Shown: positions 6,295 through 13,758 of the stretch, piece after piece | Numbering within the stretch: the stretch's first letter is position 1 | Layout of the letters: every line of letters begins with the position of its first letter | Assembly: GCA_946404585.1 (NCBI GenBank) | Contig: CAMJEC010000018.1 | Span: forward strand, 1-14,710 | Direction: 5' to 3' | Origin: an uncultured Caryophanales bacterium | Lineage (GTDB): Bacteria; Bacillota_I; Bacilli_A; RFN20; CAG-826 | DNA: 14,710 nt | The notes under the pieces: generated by a model | The model's database searches: none | What the model was told of the DNA's origin: nothing | The model's input: the letters and a program-made list of their open reading frames with translations, nothing else | Made by a program: the position numbers and the translations under genes

Positions 6295-6969
6295 ATGGAA
6301 AAATCGCCTAAAACATGGAATGAGTTTTTTAAAAAACTCCAAAATGAAGAATTCTGTTTAAAGCTCAACGACTTTCTTAATAAAGAATATCGTGATTATA
6401 CCTGCTACCCTCCAAGGGAGTTATTATTTAATGCTTTTAGATTAACTCCGTTAGATAAAGTCAAAGTCGTAATAGTGGGTCAAGATCCTTATCATGAACC
6501 AGGACAAGCGATGGGTTTATCTTTCTCTGTTCCAGAAGGAATTAAGGTTCCTCCATCATTAGTGAACATCTATAAAGAGATTGCTCAAGAGTATAATTGC
6601 AAGATGAATTTCTCATCTGGTGACTTAACCTATTTAGCAAAACAAGGAGTGCTTCTATTAAACTCCATTCTTTCCGTTAGAGCGCATCAAGCGATGAGCC
6701 ATAACACAAACGAATATAAGATGTTTTTAGCTAGAGTTTTAGAAGTCTTAGATAAACAAACCACCCCAATAGTTTTCTTATTGTGGGGTGGTCCTGCGAG
6801 AAAATTAAAGGGCTATTTGCATAACCCTTCACATTTGATATTAGAATGCATCCACCCATCGCCTCTTGCGGCAAATCATGGGGGATGGTTCGGAAATAAT
6901 CACTTCACCGAGGCAAATAGGTATCTTAGGGAGCACGGCCTCAGCGAAATAAATTGGTTAAATAATTGA
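6295..6969 (+). CDS. ung: Uracil-DNA glycosylase
   Basis: Removes uracil from DNA by cleaving the N-glycosidic bond, the first step of base excision repair. Family 1 motifs are all present: the water-activating loop GQDPYH (62-67, catalytic Asp64), the LLLNSILSV block (120-128), and the DNA-intercalating HPSPLAA (187-193, catalytic His187), followed by GWFGNNHF. The length of 224 residues is typical. The start ATG has no ribosome binding site; the TWNEFF block eight residues in is the usual family beginning, so the start is likely correct. The 3' end overlaps the convergent thiT by 12 bases. A 9-bp hairpin (6760-6792) lies in the coding region and is probably a by-product of coding sequence. 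Confidence 0.97.
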   Translation: MEKSPKTWNEFFKKLQNEEFCLKLNDFLNKEYRDYTCYPPRELLFNAFRLTPLDKVKVVIVGQDPYHEPGQAMGLSFSVPEGIKVPPSLVNIYKEIAQEYNCKMNFSSGDLTYLAKQGVLLLNSILSVRAHQAMSHNTNEYKMFLARVLEVLDKQTTPIVFLLWGGPARKLKGYLHNPSHLILECIHPSPLAANHGGWFGNNHFTEANRYLREHGLSEINWLNN

Positions 6970-8004
6970 TTCGTTATTTTTCTTTCTTTTAATAATAGCA
7001 AGAATCAATAACGCAATTGATGTAAGCATTACTACTCCACCAATAGCAAACCAGATCCAATAAAGAGTTGGATCTTTTCCTTTTCTAATAACTTTCATTA
7101 ACCTATAAAGGCCAAAGACAAATGTAGATGTTGTAATCGCGCTTAAAGCGCCAGTATAGGTGACAAAAGAGAAATCATTTTTGAAAGTTTTGATCAAGGA
7201 AACAACACCTAAGACTACTAAGAATGCACCCATGACAAAGAGAATCATACTGTCTGGGTCAAAGTCATATTCAAAGCTGCCACCATAGTCTTCAAGGGAA
7301 AAACTCTTAATGTATCTAACAAGGAAAAAGATAAAGAAGAATAAACCAGTGGATACTGTTAAGAATGAAACAATCATTGGACCAGTGGTGTTGGTTTCTT
7401 TTTCAGAATCAATAAATGCACTTCTAGTAGCAAGAATCTTAGGGGCAAATAATTGAATAATGATTAATAAAGTCGCAGTTAAGATGATGGATGGACCAAT
7501 AAATGCAATGTTATAAACAAATGAATATAACCAAGGTTGCATTTCATTTAATCCCCAGGCAAATTCTGCTTGGTTAGCCCAGAAGAAAATGCCTGCAAAA
7601 TAATGAGAAAAGAACTTAGCTATACCGCCAATGACTGTACCAAGGACAAGTACTGCTATTCTTTTATCAATACTAGTGGCTCTATCGTAAAGTGGCTTTG
7701 TTAAAGCTGCTAATGCGACAAAAGCATAAGGTAAGATATAGTCCAAGAATAATTGGAACACATTAATAATGTAGGCATTTGATGCAATATCAAGTAAGCC
7801 CATGATTAAGCCGGTGACTAAGGCTGGAATGAAACCACGACGATAAGCAATGATTAAAACTGCAATCATTGCAAAGCCAATGGAGCCACCATTTGGAAAG
7901 ACACCTTTAAAGATGATGCCTTGTAATTCGTCAAAGACGAATCCTAACGCAGCAAATATACCAACTTCAGAAATGGTACGTACCGCAGTTGTGGTGTTTT
8001 TCAT
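6958..8004 (-). CDS. thiT: Thiamine ECF transporter S-component with C-terminal membrane extension
   Basis: Substrate-binding membrane subunit that captures thiamine and works with a shared ECF energising module not encoded here. ThiT features in the first 190 residues: TISEVGIFAAL near the start, PNGGSIGFAMI, the FLDYILPYAF helix, HYFAGIFFW, and SFVYNIAFIGPSI. Known ThiT proteins are about 190 residues; this one has 348, the rest (about 205-348) holding four further hydrophobic helices joined by an acidic loop and ending in a basic tail. The ATG at 8004 is chosen over the in-frame GTG at 8010, because AGGAGG (8019-8014) is nine bases from the ATG but only three from the GTG. The TPP riboswitch directly upstream independently supports the thiamine assignment. 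Confidence 0.9.
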   Translation of the reverse strand: MKNTTTAVRTISEVGIFAALGFVFDELQGIIFKGVFPNGGSIGFAMIAVLIIAYRRGFIPALVTGLIMGLLDIASNAYIINVFQLFLDYILPYAFVALAALTKPLYDRATSIDKRIAVLVLGTVIGGIAKFFSHYFAGIFFWANQAEFAWGLNEMQPWLYSFVYNIAFIGPSIILTATLLIIIQLFAPKILATRSAFIDSEKETNTTGPMIVSFLTVSTGLFFFIFFLVRYIKSFSLEDYGGSFEYDFDPDSMILFVMGAFLVVLGVVSLIKTFKNDFSFVTYTGALSAITTSTFVFGLYRLMKVIRKGKDPTLYWIWFAIGGVVMLTSIALLILAIIKRKKNNESII

Positions 8005-8020
8005 AAACACACTCCTCCTA

Positions 8021-8055
8021 AATAAAAACCCTCAATGTCTAGCAAAGAGGGGGAA
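8021..8055 (-). terminator. Riboswitch-controlled terminator before thiT
   Basis: On the minus strand CCCTC (8051-8047) pairs with GAGGG (8033-8029), followed by TTTTTATT and then the thiT ribosome binding site. The competing antiterminator pairs TCTAGC of the aptamer (8086-8081) with GCTAGA (8043-8038), and GAGGGAA of the aptamer end with the TTCCC...CTC stretch. With bound TPP the aptamer keeps these bases and termination follows. Confidence 0.8.
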
Positions 8056-8070
8056 TCATTAAATAAAAAA

Positions 8071-8155
8071 CGTTCCCTCCGCTAGAATTACCTAGATCAG
8101 GTACGGTCGATCCCAAGAAGGATCCTCTCAGCCGAATTTCGTTCAGCTCCCACCA
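8071..8155 (-). promoter_or_regulatory. TPP riboswitch (THI element)
   Basis: The minus strand reads GGTGGGAGC, then an arm AGCTGAA/TTCGGCT, the conserved CTGAGA, a GATCC/GGATC arm, ACCTGATCTAGGTAAT, and TCTAGCGGAGGGAA. These are the conserved parts of the thiamine pyrophosphate aptamer in the correct order. Together with the terminator at 8021-8055 it should shut off thiT when TPP is plentiful. Confidence 0.95.
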
Positions 8156-8158
8156 AAA

Positions 8159-8186
8159 ATAATAAACTTTTGTTTAACTATTGCAA
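8159..8186 (-). promoter_or_regulatory. Promoter of the thiT riboswitch transcript
   Basis: On the minus strand TTGCAA (8186-8181) and TATTAT (8164-8159) are 16 bases apart. The predicted start, about 8152, is right at the beginning of the TPP aptamer. It is divergent from the promoter at 8218-8247. Confidence 0.6.
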
Positions 8187-8217
8187 ATGATTTTTCTCTT
8201 CATCCATATATAAACAA

Positions 8218-8247
8218 GTAACAATTTTATTGTTGTTATGTTATAGT
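8218..8247 (+). promoter_or_regulatory. Promoter of the DUF3137-like/t6A operon
   Basis: Extended -10 TG-t-TATAGT (8239-8247) with GTAACA (8218-8223) as a fair -35 at 18 bases. The predicted start is near 8254, just before the GGAGG ribosome binding site (8260-8264). This is the only good promoter seen for the genes up to tsaD. Confidence 0.6.
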
Positions 8248-8270
8248 TATATCAGTTTTGGAGGTACACC

Positions 8271-9251
8271 ATGGAAAACGAAGATATCAAGACTATTGAT
8301 GAACAACAAGAAGAGCCAAAAATCGAAGAACCAAAATTCGATGAAGAAGCTCCAAAAGAAGATAAGCCATACAATGTGGCCATTGAAGAAGCTAGAAAAG
8401 AACTCTTCACATCTTATTCAAGAACAAGAAAAATTAGTAACATCATCATGTTCGTTGTTTTAGCAGCGATCGTGGGCATTATGTTCTTAATCATGAATAA
8501 CAACCCAGTCCTTAAATACATTGGCTTTGGTTGTGGTGGCGCTTTAATCGTCGGCATGATTGTTTATTATCTTTTAACAAGAAAGAAATTCCCAAACAAA
8601 ACAAGAGATTACATCTCTTTCTTCTCAAATAAAATTAGAGAAAGAATGTTTGGTGATAAACCTTATGAAAATGTCACATTTGATGAATCCGAAAAATTCG
8701 CTTTAGCGGATTTCGTCGGTGATGGTGTTTATAAAGAAGCCTCAGGCATCAATTCAAGAAACATCATTAGAGGTGAATATAAGGGTCATCACTTCACCTA
8801 TGGTGAATTAGCGTTATTAAGACCATCTACAAGAAAACAACAAGTTCCACCTTTATTCGTTGGTAAATATGTCACCCTTCCAAATGACTTAGAATTTGAA
8901 GGTCGTTTTGTCATCGTCATGCAAAATGAAAAACAACCATATGACTTACCAAACGATATCGATGACTTAAAAGTCTTAGAAGAAAAAGATGGCATTATCG
9001 TTTATGGTCCAGAAGGTGCGGATATCCGCAAAGTCCTTAAGGGCACATTCTTAAGTGATCTTCGAAAGATCAAAATCGAAGGTCGCTTATTCAACGTTAA
9101 CGTTGTTGTTTGGGGCGGTCATTCCGCAGCTTACTTAAGTTATGATGACGCCATTATGGCGGTTCCATTCGATAAACCATTTGATACTGCTGGTTTTGAA
9201 CAATCCTTCAAGGATGTTGACGCCATCATCAAACTATTAGCAGGAGAATAA
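8271..9251 (+). CDS. DUF3137-like membrane protein of unknown function
   Basis: A 326-residue protein with an acidic, Glu/Pro-rich N-terminal tail (1-35), two membrane helices (about 56-75 and 81-102), and a long soluble C-terminal domain probably on the cytoplasmic side. The layout, the phrase IIRGEYKGHHFTYGEL (about 163-178), and the terminal half with a YGPEGADIRKVLKGTFLSDL segment resemble the DUF3137 family, but I recall this pattern only loosely, so the family is tentative. No catalytic motif is evident. GGAGG lies six bases before the ATG. It is the first gene of the operon, its stop one base before the DUF402 gene, so it is cotranscribed with the tRNA-modification genes. That does not by itself give it a function. 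Confidence 0.7.
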   Translation: MENEDIKTIDEQQEEPKIEEPKFDEEAPKEDKPYNVAIEEARKELFTSYSRTRKISNIIMFVVLAAIVGIMFLIMNNNPVLKYIGFGCGGALIVGMIVYYLLTRKKFPNKTRDYISFFSNKIRERMFGDKPYENVTFDESEKFALADFVGDGVYKEASGINSRNIIRGEYKGHHFTYGELALLRPSTRKQQVPPLFVGKYVTLPNDLEFEGRFVIVMQNEKQPYDLPNDIDDLKVLEEKDGIIVYGPEGADIRKVLKGTFLSDLRKIKIEGRLFNVNVVVWGGHSAAYLSYDDAIMAVPFDKPFDTAGFEQSFKDVDAIIKLLAGE

Positions 9252-9252
9252 A

Positions 9253-9783
9253 ATGTCTTCCGTTGGACGTTGGTATAGTATCCGTTGCTATAAACATAAC
9301 GGTGCCTTACATCGCGTTTGGGATCGTGGTTTAGTCTTGGAAAATACCGAAGACTATTTAGTTATTGCCACGAAGAAAGCTAAAGTCATCGAGGCTAATG
9401 GTCGTTGCTGGTTTACTAAAGAACCAGCGGTTACCATTTTTTCAAAGAAAGAATGGTGGAATGTCATTTGTATGCTTAAAAAAGATGGTGTTTGCTATTA
9501 CTGCAACATCGCTTCCCCAAGCATCATTGATAAAGACGCAATCAAGTATATTGATTACGATTTAGACGCTAAGCTATTCCACGACAATGAAATAAGAGTT
9601 TTAGACGAGAAAGAATATCTCCATCATAAAAACACTTATCAATATAGCGATGAACTCGATGCAGTTCTAAAGAATCAAACAAAAATCATCGTTGAAAGAA
9701 TGAGGAATCGTGAATTCCCATTTGATGACGATTTAATTAACCGTTACTTCAATCAGTATCTAGAAAGTACGAAGAAGGAATAA
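9253..9783 (+). CDS. ygaC: DUF402 nucleoside tri/diphosphate phosphatase (Ntdp, YgaC-like)
   Basis: Metal-dependent phosphatase family that hydrolyses nucleoside tri- and diphosphates; the biological substrate is not settled. The sequence follows the Bacillus YgaC/Ntdp pattern closely: IRCYKHNGALHRVWDRG (about 10-26), GRCWFTKEPAVTIFSKKEWWNVI (about 50-72), the central YYCNIASPSIID (about 81-92) and KYIDYDLDAKLF (about 97-108), which carry the metal-binding Asp residues. The length of 176 residues is normal. The preceding gene contains GGAGAA just before the ATG and the stop is one base away, so translation is coupled. It has no fixed link with t6A synthesis that I know of. Confidence 0.9.
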   Translation: MSSVGRWYSIRCYKHNGALHRVWDRGLVLENTEDYLVIATKKAKVIEANGRCWFTKEPAVTIFSKKEWWNVICMLKKDGVCYYCNIASPSIIDKDAIKYIDYDLDAKLFHDNEIRVLDEKEYLHHKNTYQYSDELDAVLKNQTKIIVERMRNREFPFDDDLINRYFNQYLESTKKE

Positions 9784-9784
9784 A

Positions 9785-10231
9785 ATGGAACATCAATTAA
9801 TCACTTATAGTGCCGAAGAGACAATGAATCTTGGGCAGAAATTTGTTGCCCTTGCAAAACCTGGTTCAACATTCTGTTTAACCGGTGATTTAGGTGCGGG
9901 TAAAACAACTTTAGTGAGAGGCATTGCGAGAGCCTTAAATATTAAAAGTGTTGTCCAATCTCCAACATTTAATATTATGAAAGTTTACTTTGATGGAGAT
10001 CGTCCTTTAATCCATATCGACGCTTATCGTCTCGCGGATGTTAACACTGATATCGGTTTAGATGAATACATTGGTTACGAGACAGGTATCACCGTCATTG
10101 AGTGGCCTGAATTCATTAAGGATTTGATTCCAGAAAATGCGATAGAAGTGAGCATTAAACACGCTGAAGGCGATACAAGAAACATCACCATCAAGAGTGA
10201 TGATAAAGACTTTATGGAGGGACTTAAATAA
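9785..10231 (+). CDS. tsaE: tRNA t6A synthesis ATPase TsaE
   Basis: P-loop ATPase that cycles the TsaB-TsaD complex during transfer of the threonylcarbamoyl group to A37 of ANN-decoding tRNAs. Walker A GDLGAGKTT (34-42) is followed by SPTF (59-62), HIDAYRL (77-83) and the EWPE motif (106-109), all diagnostic for the family. The length of 148 residues is typical. AAGGA is close to the ATG and the gap to the upstream gene is one base. Its stop shares the A of the tsaB start (TAATG), so the two are translationally coupled in the expected partnership. Confidence 0.95.
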   Translation: MEHQLITYSAEETMNLGQKFVALAKPGSTFCLTGDLGAGKTTLVRGIARALNIKSVVQSPTFNIMKVYFDGDRPLIHIDAYRLADVNTDIGLDEYIGYETGITVIEWPEFIKDLIPENAIEVSIKHAEGDTRNITIKSDDKDFMEGLK

Positions 10232-10812
10232 TGGTTACAATTCTTTTAGATTCCTCAAACACAAACCTTTCAGTTGGTATTGCTAAAGACAATATCCTTT
10301 TAGACTACATTTCCTATGAAGCTTGGCAAAGACAATCAGAATATATGATTGTGGAACTCAATAAGCTTTTAGAGAAACACAATATCAAAAAAGAAGACAT
10401 CACTGATGTCATGGTCGCTAAAGGACCAGGCTCATATACAGGTGTAAGAATTGCCATTACAATCGCTAAAACAATTGCCGTGGCATTAAATGCTAAGTTA
10501 TATGCTGTCAGTTCCTTAAGAGTGGAGAAAAACGGTGACGTTCCTTCTATTTGCCTTATTAACGCTAGAAGTAACCGTTCTTACGTTGGCGTTTATCAAG
10601 GCCAAGAAATCTTATTGAATGACTGCATTATGAAAAACGATGAAGTCATGAAATATATAGCGGATCATCCAGACTACAGTGTCTGTGGTGACACTAAATA
10701 CCTCAATGTGGAAGGTATTGAATCTAACACCATGAAAGAGATGCTAGATTTAAAAGATTCATTAGAATCTATTAACCCACTTTCATTAAAACCAGTGTAC
10801 ATGAAGGACTAA
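10231..10812 (+). CDS. tsaB: tRNA t6A synthesis protein TsaB
   Basis: Non-catalytic partner that dimerises with TsaD and holds the threonylcarbamoyltransferase complex together. The ASKHA-fold start VTILLDSSNTNLSVGI (2-17) and the highly conserved GPGSYTG (65-71) followed by VRIA are present. At 193 residues it is somewhat short compared with about 230 in Escherichia coli; the C-terminal subdomain is trimmed, which is common in low-GC Gram-positives. GGAGGG inside the end of tsaE serves as ribosome binding site. Confidence 0.93.
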   Translation: MVTILLDSSNTNLSVGIAKDNILLDYISYEAWQRQSEYMIVELNKLLEKHNIKKEDITDVMVAKGPGSYTGVRIAITIAKTIAVALNAKLYAVSSLRVEKNGDVPSICLINARSNRSYVGVYQGQEILLNDCIMKNDEVMKYIADHPDYSVCGDTKYLNVEGIESNTMKEMLDLKDSLESINPLSLKPVYMKD

Positions 10813-10813
10813 G

Positions 10814-11287
10814 ATGCAAAACTTATTTGTGAACATTAGAGAAGCTAAATTAGACGATTTGAAAGTAATTATGCAAATCGAGCAATTATGCTTTCCTCAT
10901 GGCGCTTGGAAAGAGGAAAATATCCTCTATGAATTAAAAGAAAATCCAGTAGCCCATTTCTGGGTTATTGAACTCTCAATTAATAACGAAGATGGTTACC
11001 AAGTAGTCGGGTTCTGTGACTATTGGGAAACCTTCGACAGTGCGACAATCTGCCAAATTGCTGTTCACCCATATTTACAAAGAAAACAATTGGGCTCAGC
11101 GATGATGGATGAAATCTATAACGATTGTTACGCTAAAAAGATTAGAACTCTCACCTTGGAAGTGAGAACCACTAATGAAAAAGCTATTAACTTCTATAAG
11201 AAGCATGGCTTTAAAACAGAAACAACAAAACCGCATTATTACGATAATGGTGATGATGCGTATTATATGATTTTGGAAGTGAAATAA
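10814..11287 (+). CDS. rimI: Ribosomal protein S18 N-acetyltransferase RimI (GNAT)
   Basis: GNAT acetyltransferase, expected to acetylate the N-terminus of ribosomal protein S18 using acetyl-CoA. The acetyl-CoA binding segment is QIAVHPYLQRKQLGSAMM (about 81-98), with the R-x-x-G-x-A pattern, followed by LTLEVRTTNEKAINFYKKHG, the characteristic RimI/GNAT end. It has 157 residues. RimI is the usual neighbour of tsaB and tsaD in low-GC Gram-positives, which supports the specific name over a generic GNAT. An AAGGA lies eight bases before the ATG, which follows the tsaB stop by one base. Confidence 0.9.
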   Translation: MQNLFVNIREAKLDDLKVIMQIEQLCFPHGAWKEENILYELKENPVAHFWVIELSINNEDGYQVVGFCDYWETFDSATICQIAVHPYLQRKQLGSAMMDEIYNDCYAKKIRTLTLEVRTTNEKAINFYKKHGFKTETTKPHYYDNGDDAYYMILEVK

Positions 11288-11288
11288 C

Positions 11289-12308
11289 ATGGCATTAATA
11301 TTAGCGATTGAATCAAGTTGTGACGAAACAAGTGTAGCGATTACTAGAGATGGTAAACTCCTTTCTAATGTCATCAATACACAAATTGAAGTCCATCAAA
11401 AATATGGTGGTGTGATGCCTGAAATAGCATCTAGACTCCACTGCGAAAATATTTCTTTAGTGCTTAAAGAAGCTTTAGAAAAAGCTGATGTTAAATTAGA
11501 AGACATTGATGCTTTTGCTGTGACTAGAGGCCCAGGTTTAATTGGCGCTCTTCACGTGGGTATGCAATGCGCTAAAACATTAGCGATGCTTTATAAGAAA
11601 CCATTAATCCCAGTCCATCACCTAGCAGGACATATCTACGCTAATGAATTTAATGAAGAACTTAAGTTCCCATTATTAGCGGTCGTTGTCAGTGGTGGTA
11701 ACTCTGAACTCGTCATCATGAAAGGCCATATGAATTTTGAAATCATCGGTGAAACAAGAGATGACGCGATTGGTGAATGTTACGATAAAGTAGCGAGAGT
11801 CTTAGGCTTACCTTATCCAGGTGGCATTCCAATTGATAAGTTGGCTAAAGAAGGCGAACACACATATCATTTACCAACACCACTCAGTGGTGAACATACT
11901 TACGATATGTCTTTCTCTGGTCTAAAGACCAATGTTATTAATTTAGTTCATAATCTAGAGCAAAAAGGCGAAAAGATTAGAGTAGCGGATATGTGCCGTA
12001 GCTTCCAAGATGTCGCTGTTGGCATGGTTATATCTAGAGCGGTCAAAGCCATCCAAGAATACGACGTTAAACAAGTCGTTTTAGCGGGTGGAGTTTCCGC
12101 TAACTCATGCTTAAGAAGTGAAATGGTGAAAGAGTGTGAAAAACTCAATGCCCACATCATCATTCCACCAATGTGGTGTTGTACAGATAATGCTGCGATG
12201 ATCGCAAAAGTCGCTGAGCATTTATACGATATGAAAGTCTTCGCAGGACTAGATTTAGGGGTTGATCCTAACTGGTCTATCGAAAAATGGGCAGAATTCC
12301 AAAATTAA
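11289..12308 (+). CDS. tsaD: tRNA threonylcarbamoyladenosine transferase TsaD
   Basis: Catalytic subunit that moves threonylcarbamoyl from its adenylate to A37 of tRNA. Signature blocks: LAIESSCDETSVAI (5-18), GVMPEIASRLH (41-51), GPGLIGAL (81-88), the metal-binding HHLAGH with His111 and His115, VVSGGNSEL (133-141), SFSGLKT near 210, and the late CTDNAAMIA with a metal-binding Asp. The length of 339 residues is normal. With tsaE and tsaB this gives a TsaBDE system; tsaC, which makes the threonylcarbamoyl-adenylate, is not in the window. Little Shine-Dalgarno is seen (GGAAGTG), consistent with coupling to rimI one base upstream. Confidence 0.97.
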   Translation: MALILAIESSCDETSVAITRDGKLLSNVINTQIEVHQKYGGVMPEIASRLHCENISLVLKEALEKADVKLEDIDAFAVTRGPGLIGALHVGMQCAKTLAMLYKKPLIPVHHLAGHIYANEFNEELKFPLLAVVVSGGNSELVIMKGHMNFEIIGETRDDAIGECYDKVARVLGLPYPGGIPIDKLAKEGEHTYHLPTPLSGEHTYDMSFSGLKTNVINLVHNLEQKGEKIRVADMCRSFQDVAVGMVISRAVKAIQEYDVKQVVLAGGVSANSCLRSEMVKECEKLNAHIIIPPMWCCTDNAAMIAKVAEHLYDMKVFAGLDLGVDPNWSIEKWAEFQN

Positions 12309-12309
12309 A

Positions 12310-12338
12310 GTGACATTGTTACTTTAAGTAACTATGAT
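12310..12338 (+). promoter_or_regulatory. Promoter of asnS with dyad in the spacer
   Basis: GTGACA (12310-12315, five of six) and TATGAT (12333-12338, five of six) at the ideal 17-base spacing. The start would be near 12345, at the AAGGAG ribosome binding site. The spacer holds the symmetric GTTACTTTAAGTAAC (12318-12332). If transcription reads through from tsaD, the alternative hairpin AAAGTGAC/GTTACTTT (12307-12314 with 12318-12325) competes with it. Confidence 0.65.
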
Positions 12339-12357
12339 AATAACAAGGAGCATTTAT

Positions 12358-13749
12358 ATGGAACCTATGAAAATTACTAATTTTGAACTCTATGACATCG
12401 TTACAAACGGTGACCAAGAAGAGATTAATTCCCTTGAAACATTAGAACTCCAAGGTTGGGTTAAAACTAACCGTGATAATGGTTCAATTGGTTTCGTTGA
12501 ATTTAACGATGGTACATATTTCAAAAGCGTCCAACTTGTTTATACAGATAAATGTCAAAACCATGATGTCTTATCTTCATTAAAAACAGGTGCCGCGATT
12601 ACAGTTACTGGTAAGTTAGTTTTAACTCCAGAAAACAAACAACCATTTGAAATTGCTGTTGAATCATGCGTTTTAGAAGGTGATGTTGCTGATGACTATC
12701 CTCTTCAAAAGAAGAGACACAGCTTTGAATTCTTAAGAGAAATCGCTCACATTAGACCACGCGCTAATACTTTCCAAGCGGTCTATCGTGTTAGAAGTGT
12801 TTTATCCTTCGCGATTCATGAATTCTTCCAAAACAATGGCTTTATTTATGTGCATACACCATTAATTACCACAAATGATGGTGAAGGCGCAGGTAACGTC
12901 TTTGACGTTGTCACACATGACACAAAAGATCCAAACAGTTTCTACGGCCGTAAAGTTAACTTAACCGTGACTGGTCAATTACACGTTGAACCATTTGCTT
13001 TAGCCTTTAGAGATGTTTATACATTTGGTCCTGCCTTTAGAGCGGAACACTCTAACACCGTTAGACACGCTTCTGAATTCTGGATGGTGGAACCAGAAAT
13101 GGCTTTCACTGATTTAGAAGGCAACATGGATGTCATTGAAGACTGTGTTAAGTTCTGTATCAACTACATCATGTCCGCTTGCCCACAAGAAATGGAATTC
13201 TTTAACAACATGATTGATAAGACTTTATTAGAAAGACTCAATCACGTTGCTAACAGTGACTTCAAGAGAATGACATACACTGAAGGTGTTGAACTCTTAA
13301 AGAAAGCTGTTAAAGAAGGCCATAAGTTCGAAAACAACAATATCGAATGGGGTATGGACTTACAAAGTGAACACGAAAGATATCTCACAGAAGAAATCGT
13401 TAAAGGTCCATTATTCTTAACCGATTATCCAAAAGAGATTAAAGCTTTCTATATGAGAGAAAACGACGATGGCAAGACCGTTGCCGCTTGTGACTTATTA
13501 GTCCCAGCCGTTGGTGAACTCGTCGGTGGTTCTCAAAGAGAAGAAAGATATGATGTCTTACTTAAGAAGATGCAAAAACTCGGTAACGATAAGGAATTAG
13601 ATTGGTACTTAGACACCCGTAGATATGGTGGTTGCAAACATTCTGGTTTCGGTATCGGCTTTGACCGTTTACTTATGTACATCACTGGTATGCAAAACAT
13701 CCGTGATGTTCAACCATATCCAAGAACAAGCAATAGCATTAAATACTAG
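12358..13749 (+). CDS. asnS: Asparaginyl-tRNA synthetase
   Basis: Class II synthetase that charges tRNA-Asn with asparagine in the cytoplasm. An N-terminal OB-fold anticodon-binding domain (about 20-115, with ETLELQGWVKTNRDNGSIGF) precedes the catalytic core. Motif 2 lies around FRAEHSNTVRHASEFWMVEPE, GGSQREERYD is the AsnRS-typical site, and motif 3 is GFGIGFDRLLMYITGMQNIR, ending in DVQPYPRT. The start at 12358 is preferred over an in-frame ATG at 12334: AAGGAG (12345-12350) is seven bases upstream, and the predicted transcript begins after 12334. The resulting 463 residues equal the normal family length. Having AsnRS suggests direct charging rather than the amidotransferase route. Confidence 0.97.
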   Translation: MEPMKITNFELYDIVTNGDQEEINSLETLELQGWVKTNRDNGSIGFVEFNDGTYFKSVQLVYTDKCQNHDVLSSLKTGAAITVTGKLVLTPENKQPFEIAVESCVLEGDVADDYPLQKKRHSFEFLREIAHIRPRANTFQAVYRVRSVLSFAIHEFFQNNGFIYVHTPLITTNDGEGAGNVFDVVTHDTKDPNSFYGRKVNLTVTGQLHVEPFALAFRDVYTFGPAFRAEHSNTVRHASEFWMVEPEMAFTDLEGNMDVIEDCVKFCINYIMSACPQEMEFFNNMIDKTLLERLNHVANSDFKRMTYTEGVELLKKAVKEGHKFENNNIEWGMDLQSEHERYLTEEIVKGPLFLTDYPKEIKAFYMRENDDGKTVAACDLLVPAVGELVGGSQREERYDVLLKKMQKLGNDKELDWYLDTRRYGGCKHSGFGIGFDRLLMYITGMQNIRDVQPYPRTSNSIKY

Positions 13750-13758
13750 GAGGTTATT

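Noticed and set aside
6760..6792. Strong hairpin ACCACCCCA/TGGGGTGGT inside ung
   Set aside because: Its 3' arm encodes the conserved LLWGG segment, the loop is 15 bases and no T run follows; it is probably a by-product of coding sequence.
8005..8010. GTG start of thiT two codons upstream
   Set aside because: Only three bases from AGGAGG; the ATG at 8004 has a nine-base spacing.
12334..12357. Earlier in-frame start of asnS
   Set aside because: The ATG at 12334 lies in the -10 box and before the ribosome binding site; the start at 12358 gives the normal family length.
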